Source of the DNA: Podospora pseudocomata
Taxonomy: Eukaryota > Ascomycota > Sordariomycetes > Sordariales > Podosporaceae
Length of the DNA stretch: 64,000 nucleotides
Direction: 5' to 3'
NCBI RefSeq assembly: GCF_035222375.1
Contig: NC_085890.1
Location: forward strand, 806,001 to 870,000
Part shown: one piece after another, positions 53,222-64,000 of the stretch
Numbering within the stretch: position 1 is the first letter of the stretch
How the letters are laid out: every line of letters starts with the position of its first letter
Made by a program: the position numbers and the translations under genes
Notes under the pieces: generated by a model
Database searches by the model: none
What the model saw: the letters and a program-made list of their open reading frames with translations, nothing else
What the model was told of the DNA's origin: nothing

Positions 53222-53793
53222 TCAAGCCCCCAAAGGCCTTACATATCTGGCCATCCCCTCTTCTTTCCAGCGGTGCGCGTCATTTGCCTCAGCTCTGCCA
53301 GTCACCCTAGCATTCGAGGCACAATTCGACTGCGTGGTGACATAGATCCCCCAGCTGGTGGTACATTGCTGGCAGTCGGAGGCTGTGGGGCAGATGGACG
53401 TTGTCGTTGGTGCCACTGAGGCTCTTGTACACCCGCAGGGGACGATTACCGGGACTTTGTTTGTTGTCAGCGGTAAGAAATCTATCCTCGATATAAGGGA
53501 ACTTACAATCGGCATTGCAACGGATGCTAGTGGCGCAGGTTACCGCACAGCCTGATGTCTTATACCAGGTTGCTGTCGGGCGGTAGGTGCATGATGCCGG
53601 GAGAGGTCCTCCTGGGTCTGGGGTGGGTGTTGGCCAGGTTGGGAGGGTGGGGAGAGTTCTTGTTGGTTTTTGGGCGAGGGTTTGGTGGCTGGGTGTGGTT
53701 GTATTATCTCAGTATAGTTCACTTGGTATGGGAAAGGAGAGTTGCCTACGCTTGAAGGGTAAGGGCTGCTAGGATGAGGGTTACGAGACACAT
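53222..53793 (-). CDS. Small secreted cysteine-rich protein
   Basis: A proposed three-exon model on the minus strand, 53793-53750, 53688-53507 and 53454-53222, gives 152 aa. Exon 1 encodes a signal peptide (MCLVTLILAALTLQA). A Pro/Thr-rich linker follows, then a domain of about 70 residues with about ten cysteines: CTYRPTATWYKTSGCAVTC, CNAD, PCGC, ICPTASDC, QQC and a final QSNC, with TSWG before the end. Cys-Gly-Cys and the C-x-x-C spacing resemble small secreted, wall-associated fungal proteins; no named family is assigned. The introns are 61 and 52 nt. The first has a GTAGGC donor, and the second ends AAG, a less common acceptor, though with GTAAGT and GCTGAC. The frame stays open only with both introns removed, which supports the model. 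It stands alone in a gene-poor stretch. Function is unknown; an extracellular role is inferred. Confidence 0.6.
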
Positions 53794-56700
53794 GGTTGTG
53801 TTTCGAAGTCCTTGTTCGGGTGTTATTCAAGGAAAGGGTCGCTGCTGGCTGAAAATTGTGACGTGGTTGTGGTAATCACAGCCCTATATAGAGTGACAAT
53901 GGCAATCATGGGAACGGCAAGTAGTCAGTCAGTCATGCCATCAGGCTCTGGAAGACATACCCGACTTATAACCCGATCCAACTCCGCCAAGTGCTTTATC
54001 TCGATTGCGGGGAAAGGCCATATGTACCACGCGGGTTGGGTTATTTGCTCTAGTCAGGTATTGGCTTCCGCCATTCGGTTAAGACGTAGGGACGAGTAAT
54101 CAGGTTGTTTTGTTGCGAATTGTGACTTCCGCCTGCCAATATGGATCTTCGGCGTCGATATTCCTCCCTTATAGGTCAACCTATATGTGCTATCATCCAA
54201 TTACCCGGTACCCCAGTTTGACATTGGCCGGGGTCCTTTCCTTTGTTCCTTGGTGAAGATTCTGTACGGAGGGTAAGTCTCCAGAATTTTCCGTCGATAC
54301 AAGACCAGTAGACGGCACGCGGGTAGTTCGTCTCGGTAGTCGAGCAGGCCAAGGGACTTATTGGCGCGCATCAGTCGTATCCGAGATGGATCCGGGTCAT
54401 GTACATCCCGCGCTGTGGATCTTGAGCCGCCGATGTGGGTGGCTCTATGGCGATGCGTTGATGGAGGCCCTGCATGGGTTGAGCAAGGACTGAGTGATCA
54501 ACGTGGCACTGCGCAAGATTGATGGCGGGTAGTTTGGCGGCGAATGGTCCATGGATGCCGCCAGGATTCCGACATTGTCATGGGATCGAACGACTGTGAG
54601 ATACACCATCAATCCTGGATGAGTCAACTGCGAGTGTTCACCAGCTGCTCATATCTCGTGTTGAGATCGTCCTGGATAGTCGTGGGGTTGATCGTGGGTA
54701 GGTGGTTGAGCACCTAGCCCGGGCTGGAGCACCGAGGCAGCAGGTAGCAATGAGGAATGCTGACATTCAAGTCGACCTTTGGATCACCCAGGTATCTGAG
54801 AGTAAAGGAGTAACCAGATCAAATGGCTCATCGGTCAACCGCGACAGAACGTGCATTCCTTTAAACCTGAGATCGGGTTGCTCCGATCTCTCGGAAACAA
54901 ACCCCCCACCCAATGACACATGTGGTGGAACTCCTCAGGCAGATGGTTCGATTCCTTTTGGTTGATCATTTTTTGGACTTCTGAGTAATTGTGCAGTCCA
55001 TCATTTACACAGTCGTTCCAGCATCCATGCCCTCAATTTCGACGACCACAACACCTCACTGCAGTTGTCACCCATAACTGGCCCCAGCCGTGACCAAAGG
55101 ATAGACTTGTACTATATTAAATTACTTTTGGGAGGTTTGTGGCGATTGATAGAGATAAGCCAAAACGTCCGTGTTGGGTTTGAAGACGTCTAGTGTATCT
55201 GCGGTTGTGGACAGCTCGGGGGTCAGCATGATCAATCGTGTAGATGAGGGTCGATTCGATGACCAAAAAAATCTCATGTCTCGGTAATCCTACTCAATTT
55301 GCGTTGATTTTCCATAATTTCTGCCAGTGTGCATTGAATCACTTGACGGTTGAGGATGGTTGCCGTGTCGAGCAACCCCATGAATAACGATGAAATCCCA
55401 AAACCACGCAACACTACGGTGAAAACGTAGCCTTTTTCTGATGGAAGGTAATAAAATATGTCATTTAGGTTACAGCCATATGATTTCCACTCAAGAATCG
55501 TGCATGCACCTTCCATGATGTCCAGAACTATTCGTTGGTAACTGGATTCGATGTTTTCCAAATCATGAAAAGAAAAGAAAAATGAAAGTTTATCGATTTG
55601 AATAAAGAAAGCACAGGAAGTTCCCCTCACTTCCAGAAATCTAATGAAAGTAAATTTAGCTATGTAACTTCAGATTGCGCCCTGTGGTGGTGAAATTATG
55701 TTACCTGGTCCATGTCTGAGACCATGAAAATGTGGCAGCCAACATCGTAGACAACCACGCTGAGTAAATTATGGCTGAAAAACATGATAGAGGGTGAAGT
55801 AAAACTAGACATGAATTATTCTGCAGCAGAGCGATCGTAACAAGAGAAAAGTCAACTGCATCACATATATGACTATGAACTCAAAACCTAGCACCAAGTC
55901 AATTTCATACACTACAAGACAAAAATCAAACCAACCCAGCATCACTCTAACCATAATACACTATCCACTCTAAGACCAAGCTCAAGAACTCGAACAATAA
56001 GCTCCAGCCACACCTTCATGTCCATTCAAGTTCTCATCTTGATTTCTAAACCCAACCTCAAAAACCCAATCTTAACATTGACACAACTTCAATCTCAACC
56101 ATCCAATTACCGCCAGAGCATGTATGAAGCTTTAAACCTTCTTCAAAGCCCCAAACCCATCTCCTTACCACTCTCCCACCATCATCTGACACATCCAACA
56201 CCTCTGATGAAGTCCTCTGACACACCTATCAGCCCCACCTATTCCCCCAATCCAACCAATTACATCATGGCTACACAACGACATCACACTTCTCTCTCTC
56301 ACACAAAAATCAGCACAACTCCCAACAGCCGCAGAGCATCAGACCGAACAAAACGGAGGGATCAATATTCCGCATCAGCAGATCAGACAAAGGATTTGCA
56401 AGACAACCGCCCAGGCAGGTGGGCAGCAGCAGCAGCCAGCAAACATCCATTTTCTTCGTGATATCATCTGCCCCTTCATAAGTACAACAAGACTGCAAAA
56501 TCAATATGTGAAATGATGCCCCTGATTTCTTGCACACAAGTCACTCCACAAGGGTTGCCCCTGCTCTTCTTTCCACAGCAGAAACTCAACCAAGTTCCCC
56601 AAATCTCAAAAGGTCCAGGCACAAAGATCAGACAGCAACGCGCATGTGGAGCCCATCCCAAACCCACAAACCCCCACCATCAACAAGTCAAGGATCCAAC

Positions 56701-57063
56701 GCGTCGCGACCATGGCATGGATCAACACAAGAGAAGCGCGCCAGGAATTGCAAAGTTAAGAAGAGCAGCCACGGTCACGAAGCAAATGGCACAGCAAAAA
56801 GTGATTTGTAATGTTGTTTGGTATTCCGCTTTCACATCAAGAGATGCTACTAACTCAATCTCCCCCCCTTCTCCTCGTCCCATATGGTACACCATCGCCG
56901 CCACCGTCCATCATAAAAAAAACGCGAGGAAAATAAAACAAAATCCCAATTGTCCCAGAGTATTTGCCCCCAAATGTGTAAAACAGGAAAAAGAACGCAG
57001 CGCCCAGTAATAAGTGATAACCCGTCATGAAATGCAAATCGTAAACGACTTCCCAGTGATTGT
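53794..57063. other. Gene-poor interval with AT-rich patch
   Basis: 3.3 kb with no supported gene. Left of 55.0 kb the composition is ordinary and includes the promoter of the small secreted protein gene. From about 55.1 to 56.3 kb the sequence is clearly richer in A and T than its surroundings and carries a 118-codon open frame on the minus strand (55274-55630). The right end is the 3' flank of histone H4. Confidence 0.45.
55274..55630 (-). other. Uncharacterised open frame in AT-rich patch
   Basis: 118 codons open on the minus strand, starting at GTG and not ATG; the first internal ATG comes about one third in (MEGACTILEWK). The composition is protein-like in places (FHDLENIESSYQRIVLDI), but there is no family match that I recognise. 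It may be an exon or relic of a decayed gene, or a chance frame in AT-rich DNA. Confidence 0.2.
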
Positions 57064-57628
<565 letters not shown>

Positions 57629-58948
57629 AGGCAAGGCGGGAGCGGCATGCACGGCTTTGGGTGCGCGTGGAATCAATCCAATCAGGATCAGTGATCTGAT
57701 TTTCTGGGTAGGCTTATTTTTTTTTGGGCAGCAGGGAGAGAGACAAGGGTCAAGGTCCGATTTGATTTTTGGCTTGGCCTGATTTTTTGGGGAACACCCG
57801 ACGCGCCTGCCCTGTGGATTCCTAGAGGTAGACACGGACCCTTGTGAGGTGTTTGGACTGCGTGTTTGACCCCGCCTTGAAGCTGTTTCTCGACTGACGG
57901 CTGGGAGGAAGACGCGTCTCGATTTTCGAGAGCTTGCAGAGAAGGGGAAGCACCTGTTTTTTTTCTGGCGCTAGTCCAGATTCGATTTTTTGTTTTTTTT
58001 TGTTTTTTGGATCTCCCCAGGATACGTACCGGCAGGAGGGGCAGAACCACCTTATCAGCCATCGATCCGATGCGGCCCGCATCCCAAGTCTGCTCCCCCC
58101 GAGGTGATTGCCTCGATGACAGAGGCTTCCACCCGTTCCATCCCCAGATCACGAAGCGGATGCCGTCGTATTTTTCCGAGACTCGCTGCACACTTGGCAC
58201 CGGCAGTACGTAATGACATGTGGATGTAGATGGGCCTGTGACTTGAGACGACTCCTCACTCTGCTGAGCCCTGCCAGGCAAATGCCGGTACCAGATAGGG
58301 TCCTGACTTCTCTCGAGGTGTCTCGGTTGTATTCACTTTCCATGATGACTGAGGGTCTAGATACGGGGCTGCCACCCGGCCTTTCCTTCCGTGGACATTG
58401 AGGCTCGTGATGACTCCCATCATGATATTAGTTGCCTGGTTTTGCTCTCTGAAGGAAGGCTCGAGAAGCCTCGTGATGCCACTGTAATCTTGGATAACGA
58501 ATTGTCTATTATTCACTTTGATACCAGATACCTATCAAGTGCTCTCTCTATTCACTGCCCAGGCCTAAGCTCTTGCTAAAAGCAGAGCTGCAAACCTTTC
58601 CCAGACCCTCTCTCTGTGTCTGAACGTGTCAAGGCAGCCACAGTCACAGCTCTGCAGATCCATAGTCTCAACTGCATTCACTTGACAACAGTCACAAATT
58701 ATTGATATTAGGCATCAGCCGCCTTTCTCCTGTCAAAATCCATCCACAGACGGGGCAACCAACAATCAATTCGGCAGTCATCTCAGATCTGTGATATCAA
58801 ATCCAGCCTTACCAGCAGCGGATCTCTTTGTGGCAAGGTACGTACCAGTCCCCGCGCTGCGTGGTTGGTTTCCAAGCGAGTGAATGCGGCAACGTCTAGT
58901 GCAAGGATCCCACCGGTGGCCCCTGCGCCTTGGTGGCAGGTTTTTGGG

Positions 58949-58953
58949 CCAAT
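58949..58953 (+). promoter_or_regulatory. CCAAT box upstream of H3
   Basis: CCAAT about 200 bases upstream of the H3 TATA-like element. CCAAT boxes bound by the Hap/CBC complex are common at fungal histone promoters; another CCAAT lies on the H4 side at 57678-57682. Confidence 0.35.
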
Positions 58954-59151
58954 AGAAATTCAGCACCAACAGCGTCAGCATTTTTGTTGCCAAATCCCCC
59001 CCAAAATCAGGCGTGTTTTCGCTTGCCAGAACTGACCCCATTTTCCCTTGCAACAGACCCCGGTTTTGGCCGCTGCGCATCACAAAAAAGAGCAGGCACA
59101 ATCGAGCTGATCAACCCAAATCAGCCGCCAACGTGACCTGCAGCCCGCGCC

Positions 59152-59159
59152 TACTTAAA
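59152..59159 (+). promoter_or_regulatory. TATA-like box of H3
   Basis: TACTTAAA 157 bases before the H3 ATG, followed by a CT/CA-rich leader. Confidence 0.5.
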
Positions 59160-59315
59160 CCTCGCACCCCCCACCTCCCTCTTCCACCTTTCAACTCACA
59201 ACTCACTCACTCCACACCCCGCCCATCAATCCATCATCCACATCGCATCTTTGCGACTTTTCCATCAAACTCCATCAACTTTTCCCATCAACAAACACAT
59301 CACAACAAAGTCGCA

Positions 59316-59817
<502 letters not shown>

Positions 59818-61263
59818 GCGTTTTCCCCACCATGGGTTTCTGCTACTGCTAGCTTTGGGGTTTGGGGGTCGGGTTTATGACTACATTTTTCACACTGGGA
59901 ATGCTTTGATTGACGAAGGGAATCATCATGGCAGCAATTAACGGGGGACACAACGGCGTTCGTGCTTGGGTTTTTTTTATTCACTGCGGTGGTTTTCTTT
60001 ACTCGGGATTGATTTGTACATTACCCCGCGCGCGCGAGTTCTTGCATCTGCCTACGGGTTTTGGCGAGAATGGAGATGGATGGGCATAATAAACTACGCC
60101 TGAAAAAACTACACACAGTGGCTGAAGAGCCAGCGTTGATTTCACTCTCTTGCTTTGACATTGTATGACTCTGACTGCGGTGGCAACACTTTTTCTTTCT
60201 TTCTTGACGTGACGCGTCTTTTGGTGTTGGGTTTCTGGCCCCCCGCGACGCGAGGTCAAAACATGAATTCCAGATGCCGTGTTTACTCCACATCGCGTTG
60301 AGGCGTGTTATCCCTGCCCTTGTCACGGATAGAGGTTGTGGTGGGGTCATCGGATGGGGGCGAAGGGACTGTGTTGCTTTGGCCGGACAGGACGCGGGTT
60401 TGGGGTTGGATGTGAGATTGTGGTGTGATTTTTGCTCGAAACTCTGGCACGGTTTGGAAGAGAGATAGTATGTGGAGTTTGAAGGGTGAAGTCATCAAGG
60501 ATGGGGGGCGGTGATGGTCATGATGGAGATGATGCTTGCATGTGAAGAGAGATTTCACTTGTAGTAGGAGATGGAGCAGTAGACAAGTGGCCAGATTTGG
60601 ACAGATTTAAGGAAGTCCATGGTATTCGGAGTGTGGACTACTGAGGTCAGTTTTCCGTGTAGAGTCGTAAGGTGCTGATCTTGAGTGTTATCTCGATGGT
60701 CTTTGGAGGTGGACGGTATCAGAGCTGTGGTGGTGTCTCGGATAAGAGAAACGATATGGCTTGGGGCAGAGTACATGATTTTCAGATCTGGAATGGTTGC
60801 ATATTGCGAGGAGAGGGCCGACGATTGGCGGCGGCCGTGCTGATGGGTGTGGGCTGGTGGTGGTTGGCTGGGTCTTCACTTCTGGCAGAGACTACATGCA
60901 TACAAGTTTGCGATATCATCTTGGGGTTGCGTTTCTTTAGGGGGGGGAGGAAGGGGTTGTTTATGGTGGTTAATGTTAGAGCAGCTGGTAGAGGGGGCAC
61001 AGTACGAGTTGGTTGGGTGAGTTGGTCGTGATGTGATGTACGTGAGAACCACACACACACACGTTTGAGGCTGGTCTCAAAACAATACATGATTTTACCA
61101 TCAACAACAGCTCAAATTCACCAACAAGTGTCTGACACTCTGAACGATACGCTCTGTTGTTCCTAGCCGTGTATCCCAAGAAAATATCCAAGTTATATCC
61201 AAGCCTCACCACCCTCACGCCGACAATGCCCTCCCCAATCCCGGTCAAACTACCACCACCCGC
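59818..61263. other. Intergenic between H3 and the GST-kappa-like gene
   Basis: 1.45 kb holding the 3' regions of two convergent genes. No gene, long repeat or RNA gene was recognised; a (GCGC)n patch lies at 60028-60037 and an (AC)n patch near 61050-61062. Confidence 0.5.
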
Positions 61264-62071
61264 TCACAAAACCGCCCTCCACCCCTTACTCCCCTCCCCC
61301 CTCCTAGCAGTCTTCAATTCCCCCTCCAACCCCAAAAACCCCACCACCTGGCCCAAATGATCAAACCCCCAAAACCCCTCCCTCTCCCCCTTAGCATTCG
61401 TCACACTAAACCAAGGCAGCCCAAACGCCCCCTCGTCAAAAGCCCGGTCAGTGTTCCTGATCAGTGCCTCCTTCCCAACAGTCTTGGCCCTCTCCAGCAC
61501 TTTACTCGCTTCCTCCTCCCCAAACAGCTCCACCAAGGTCTCTTTCAAGATTTCCGGTTTGTGCGTAGCTACCCCGTCGGCCCAGTGCTTTTTGAAGAGG
61601 AGGTCCAGCGCGGGTGTGAGCTGGGCGGGGGAAAGCGTGGCGAGGGAGCGCATTATGGGTAGGGAGGGGGCGGGGAAGTCGGGGGGGAGGCCGGGGAACA
61701 TGGGGATGGAGAAGAGGGTGGACCAGCGGAGGCGTTCGAGGTTTATCCATTTGTCTTTGTCTGGGGGGGGAGGGGGGTTAGAAGGTTGAAATGGGGAGGG
61801 GGGAAAGGGAAAGGATTGGGGGGGGGGAGGAAATACTCTTGATTTTGATGGGAGCGGTGTTACCGCATTTGTGCATCAAGCCCCCCAGGAAGATGGGGAT
61901 GTATTCTACTTCTACATTGCGGAAGATTGGGTCGTTCTAACATGAGAAGAGGATTAGATATGAGATGATGGAGGGAGAAGGTGGGAAAAATACCCGGAGG
62001 ATGTGGTATGCTGCGTAGGCAAAGGGGCTGACGGTGTCAACGAAGAGGGTGATTTTGGGTTTGGTGGCCAT
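61264..62071 (-). CDS. GST-kappa/DsbA-like thioredoxin-fold protein
   Basis: Three exons on the minus strand, 62071-61994, 61936-61837 and 61760-61264, give 224 aa; the introns are 57 and 76 nt with GTATTT donors and TAG/CAG acceptors. Spliced, the N-terminus reads LFVDTVSPFAYAAYHILR, the beta-alpha start of the kappa-class GST/2-hydroxychromene-2-carboxylate isomerase fold with Ser15 in the catalytic position. Next come IPIFLGGLMHKCGNTAPIKI and, late, GAFGLPWFSV, the cis-Pro region of the thioredoxin fold, then FWGFDHLGQV at the end. Such proteins bind glutathione; mitochondrial or peroxisomal location and detoxification roles are known for the family but not shown here. No CxxC disulphide motif is present, so oxidase activity is unlikely. 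The gene is convergent with H3. Confidence 0.85.
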
Positions 62072-64000
62072 CTGGAGTACTCGGGTTAGCATTATGTTAG
62101 ACACCGGTGAGTGAGGTGGTGGTGGTGGTGGTGGTGATGGACGGTAGGAGTGAATGGTGCAGCGGTGGTACCTTGATATCTTTTAGAAATTGATAACTGC
62201 AGGTAATGAAACAATGCAGTGAATACAAGCAAAGGGTGCGCCCTTAGGTCAACAACTTATATTAATCTACATTACTCGATTGACGTCGTCCCCTTGTCCT
62301 GGGGGGCTGGCCGACGCTATCCCCTAGCCGTTCTACCCCAACTTGACTGGTCGTTCAAGCCGAGGAACTCCCCCGCATTTCTGAGAGGGGGGAGGCGGGG
62401 ACGGAAACGCGGTACCGATGGCTTTGATGGAAAGACATTCTAAAGAGTCTGAGCATGAGAGAGACGATGAGATGAGATGTTGCTCGATATCAACGGGCTG
62501 CTAGAGATTTCCATAAAATCAGCCCATGCTGTTGGGTGGTAGAGAGAGGTTTTAAGGAAGTAAGAAGCTGCTGTTTAGCCATCGTTTCTTATCTTATCAG
62601 CTAATTATTCCCAGAGCAAAGACAATGTTGATCGAACGTGCGCACGGAAATGTGTTCAACTTCGACCGGTATAACAATACAATTCTATAGCAGGACTCTT
62701 CTTTCTTTGGTGATGCCCCCAAAGTCTATCTAGGATTACCATTGGGAATGTAGTAGGTACCTTGAGCCAAAAGCCCAATGCTGGCTCCGCAGACGATGTC
62801 ATCTACCCGAGCCCAGGCTTAGGTGAACAGCCGACAAAGCAACCTTTCGCACAACGGCTTGATCAATTTTGAACAAAGCTCCAGAGGGAACATAGCTGTT
62901 CATTATCTTACCCAAATGATATGATATGGGCACACTTTGAAGTTGTCTTCGTCATTCAGTGGCGCTCCTCATTATGCCGGGGTCTTGGCACCATCCATTC
63001 GCCGGATCCACACTTGACGACATCATCAACGCCTCTTGGGCTCAAGTCAACTCTTCCCCTGGCCAAAGGGGGAAATTGACAAAAATAATGTCAAAACATT
63101 GGGATAGGTCCAAATAGAAGACCCGTGAGTTTGGATTTCCCACATAGTTGAATGAGAACCACATTTGCTTCAATCTTGAAACATGAGCCCGTTAGTCCTG
63201 GAAGGTATCCTCGATATTCATTCATCCACACCTATGTTAATCCTACGCCCAAAATCTCATTCTGCGCTCCCCAGCACACATCACATCTCTATCCCTCTGC
63301 ACCTCCCATCACATCCCATTTATACCTCGTCAATGGGCAAACATGAACACACCACCCTCCCTTCCCAAAAATCACAGCCTCAACTCGCCACGAAGGGCCA
63401 CCGTGACAGCCTCGCCTTGATCCCTCTACCCCCCCTGCACTGCTACCCTTCACCATCCACAAGACCAGCTCGCAGTGGATTTCCCCCTTCCCTCCCGCGT
63501 CTCGCCGCTCTACAACCCAGCAGCGCTCCCAAGCGACTCATCCTCGCAGTTAAACATTGACCTCTCCCCCCCGACCAAGACGGGCACCACCTTCACTCCA
63601 CCTAGCACTGAAGCGCTTGATGAATAGGTGGGGATTTGCTTCCCTGGAGTCGGGCTGGTAAAGCTAGAGGCGGCGTAGAGATGAGACGTGATGTGAGGAC
63701 GACAAAACAGGACGTGCTCTAGTCGTTTAGTGTGCTGTGTGGATGATATATATTAAGCCCGCCACAGTCAGGCCAGTAGGGTTGGAGTCTTGAAATTGAC
63801 CTTGGTAGATGGGAGAAAGACTGAGATTTGACTGGTCAGGTCGAGGACAGGTCAAGCTCGGTAGAGTCCTGTCGACTCCTTGACTGCCAAGGGGTGAGGT
63901 TGGGGGAAATATCAAAGTAGGTCTTTAGTCGGGGAGATCAACACGTTTTTGCTTGTAGTTTTCCAAGCAAAAGGACCCGGTTGTTCATTCTTAAGCATAA
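62072..64000. other. Intergenic, right edge of window
   Basis: 1.9 kb with no supported gene; it should include the promoter of the GST-kappa-like gene and may be cut before the next gene. A (GGT)n patch lies near 62120-62140. Open frames around 63.2-63.5 kb are C-rich and low in complexity. Confidence 0.45.

Noticed and set aside
54940-54956. GGTTCGATTCC, a tRNA B-box-like sequence
   Set aside because: The flanks do not form a T stem, and no A box or acceptor stem was found.

Overview
The window is nuclear DNA of a filamentous ascomycete, most likely a Sordariomycete and probably one of the Sordariales (inference). Evidence: short spliceosomal introns (about 50-105 nt) with GTRNGT donors, CTAAC/CTGAC branch points and YAG acceptors; a pentafunctional AROM fusion; a divergent H3/H4 pair; a Rpn4-type zinc-finger regulator with the filamentous-fungal layout; and a cellular reverse-transcriptase-like rvt gene. 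No bacterial, organellar or viral segment is visible.

Layout. 1-13 kb is dense: a secreted EF-hand protein (+), the wybutosine enzyme Trm12/TYW2 (-), an intron-containing tRNA-Ile(AAU), the Golgi tether Uso1 (-) and, divergent from it, the nuclear exonuclease Rat1/Xrn2 (+). 13.5-21.6 kb is one large neurofibromin/Ira-type Ras-GAP gene (+), whose 3' end carries an apparent one-base frameshift in a G run. 21.6-28.6 kb is gene-poor and holds a 268-bp inverted-repeat element. The Rpn4-like gene follows (+), then 3.4 kb with no gene. At 34-45 kb AROM (-) is divergent from rvt (+), which converges on an amino-acid permease (-). A hexose-type MFS transporter (-) lies at 47.8-49.5 kb. 49.5-57 kb is gene-poor with one small secreted cysteine-rich protein gene (-) and an AT-rich patch. 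Histones H4 (-) and H3 (+) are divergent at 57-60 kb, and a GST-kappa/DsbA-like gene (-) closes the set at 61.3-62.1 kb.

The genes are mostly housekeeping: RNA processing (Rat1, Trm12, tRNA), trafficking (Uso1), Ras/cAMP signalling (Ira), proteasome homeostasis (Rpn4), aromatic amino-acid synthesis (AROM), nutrient uptake and chromatin. There is no biosynthetic cluster. The most unusual locus is rvt, a domesticated single-ORF reverse transcriptase with the catalytic aspartates intact. All gene models were spliced by hand; exon limits are given in each entry.
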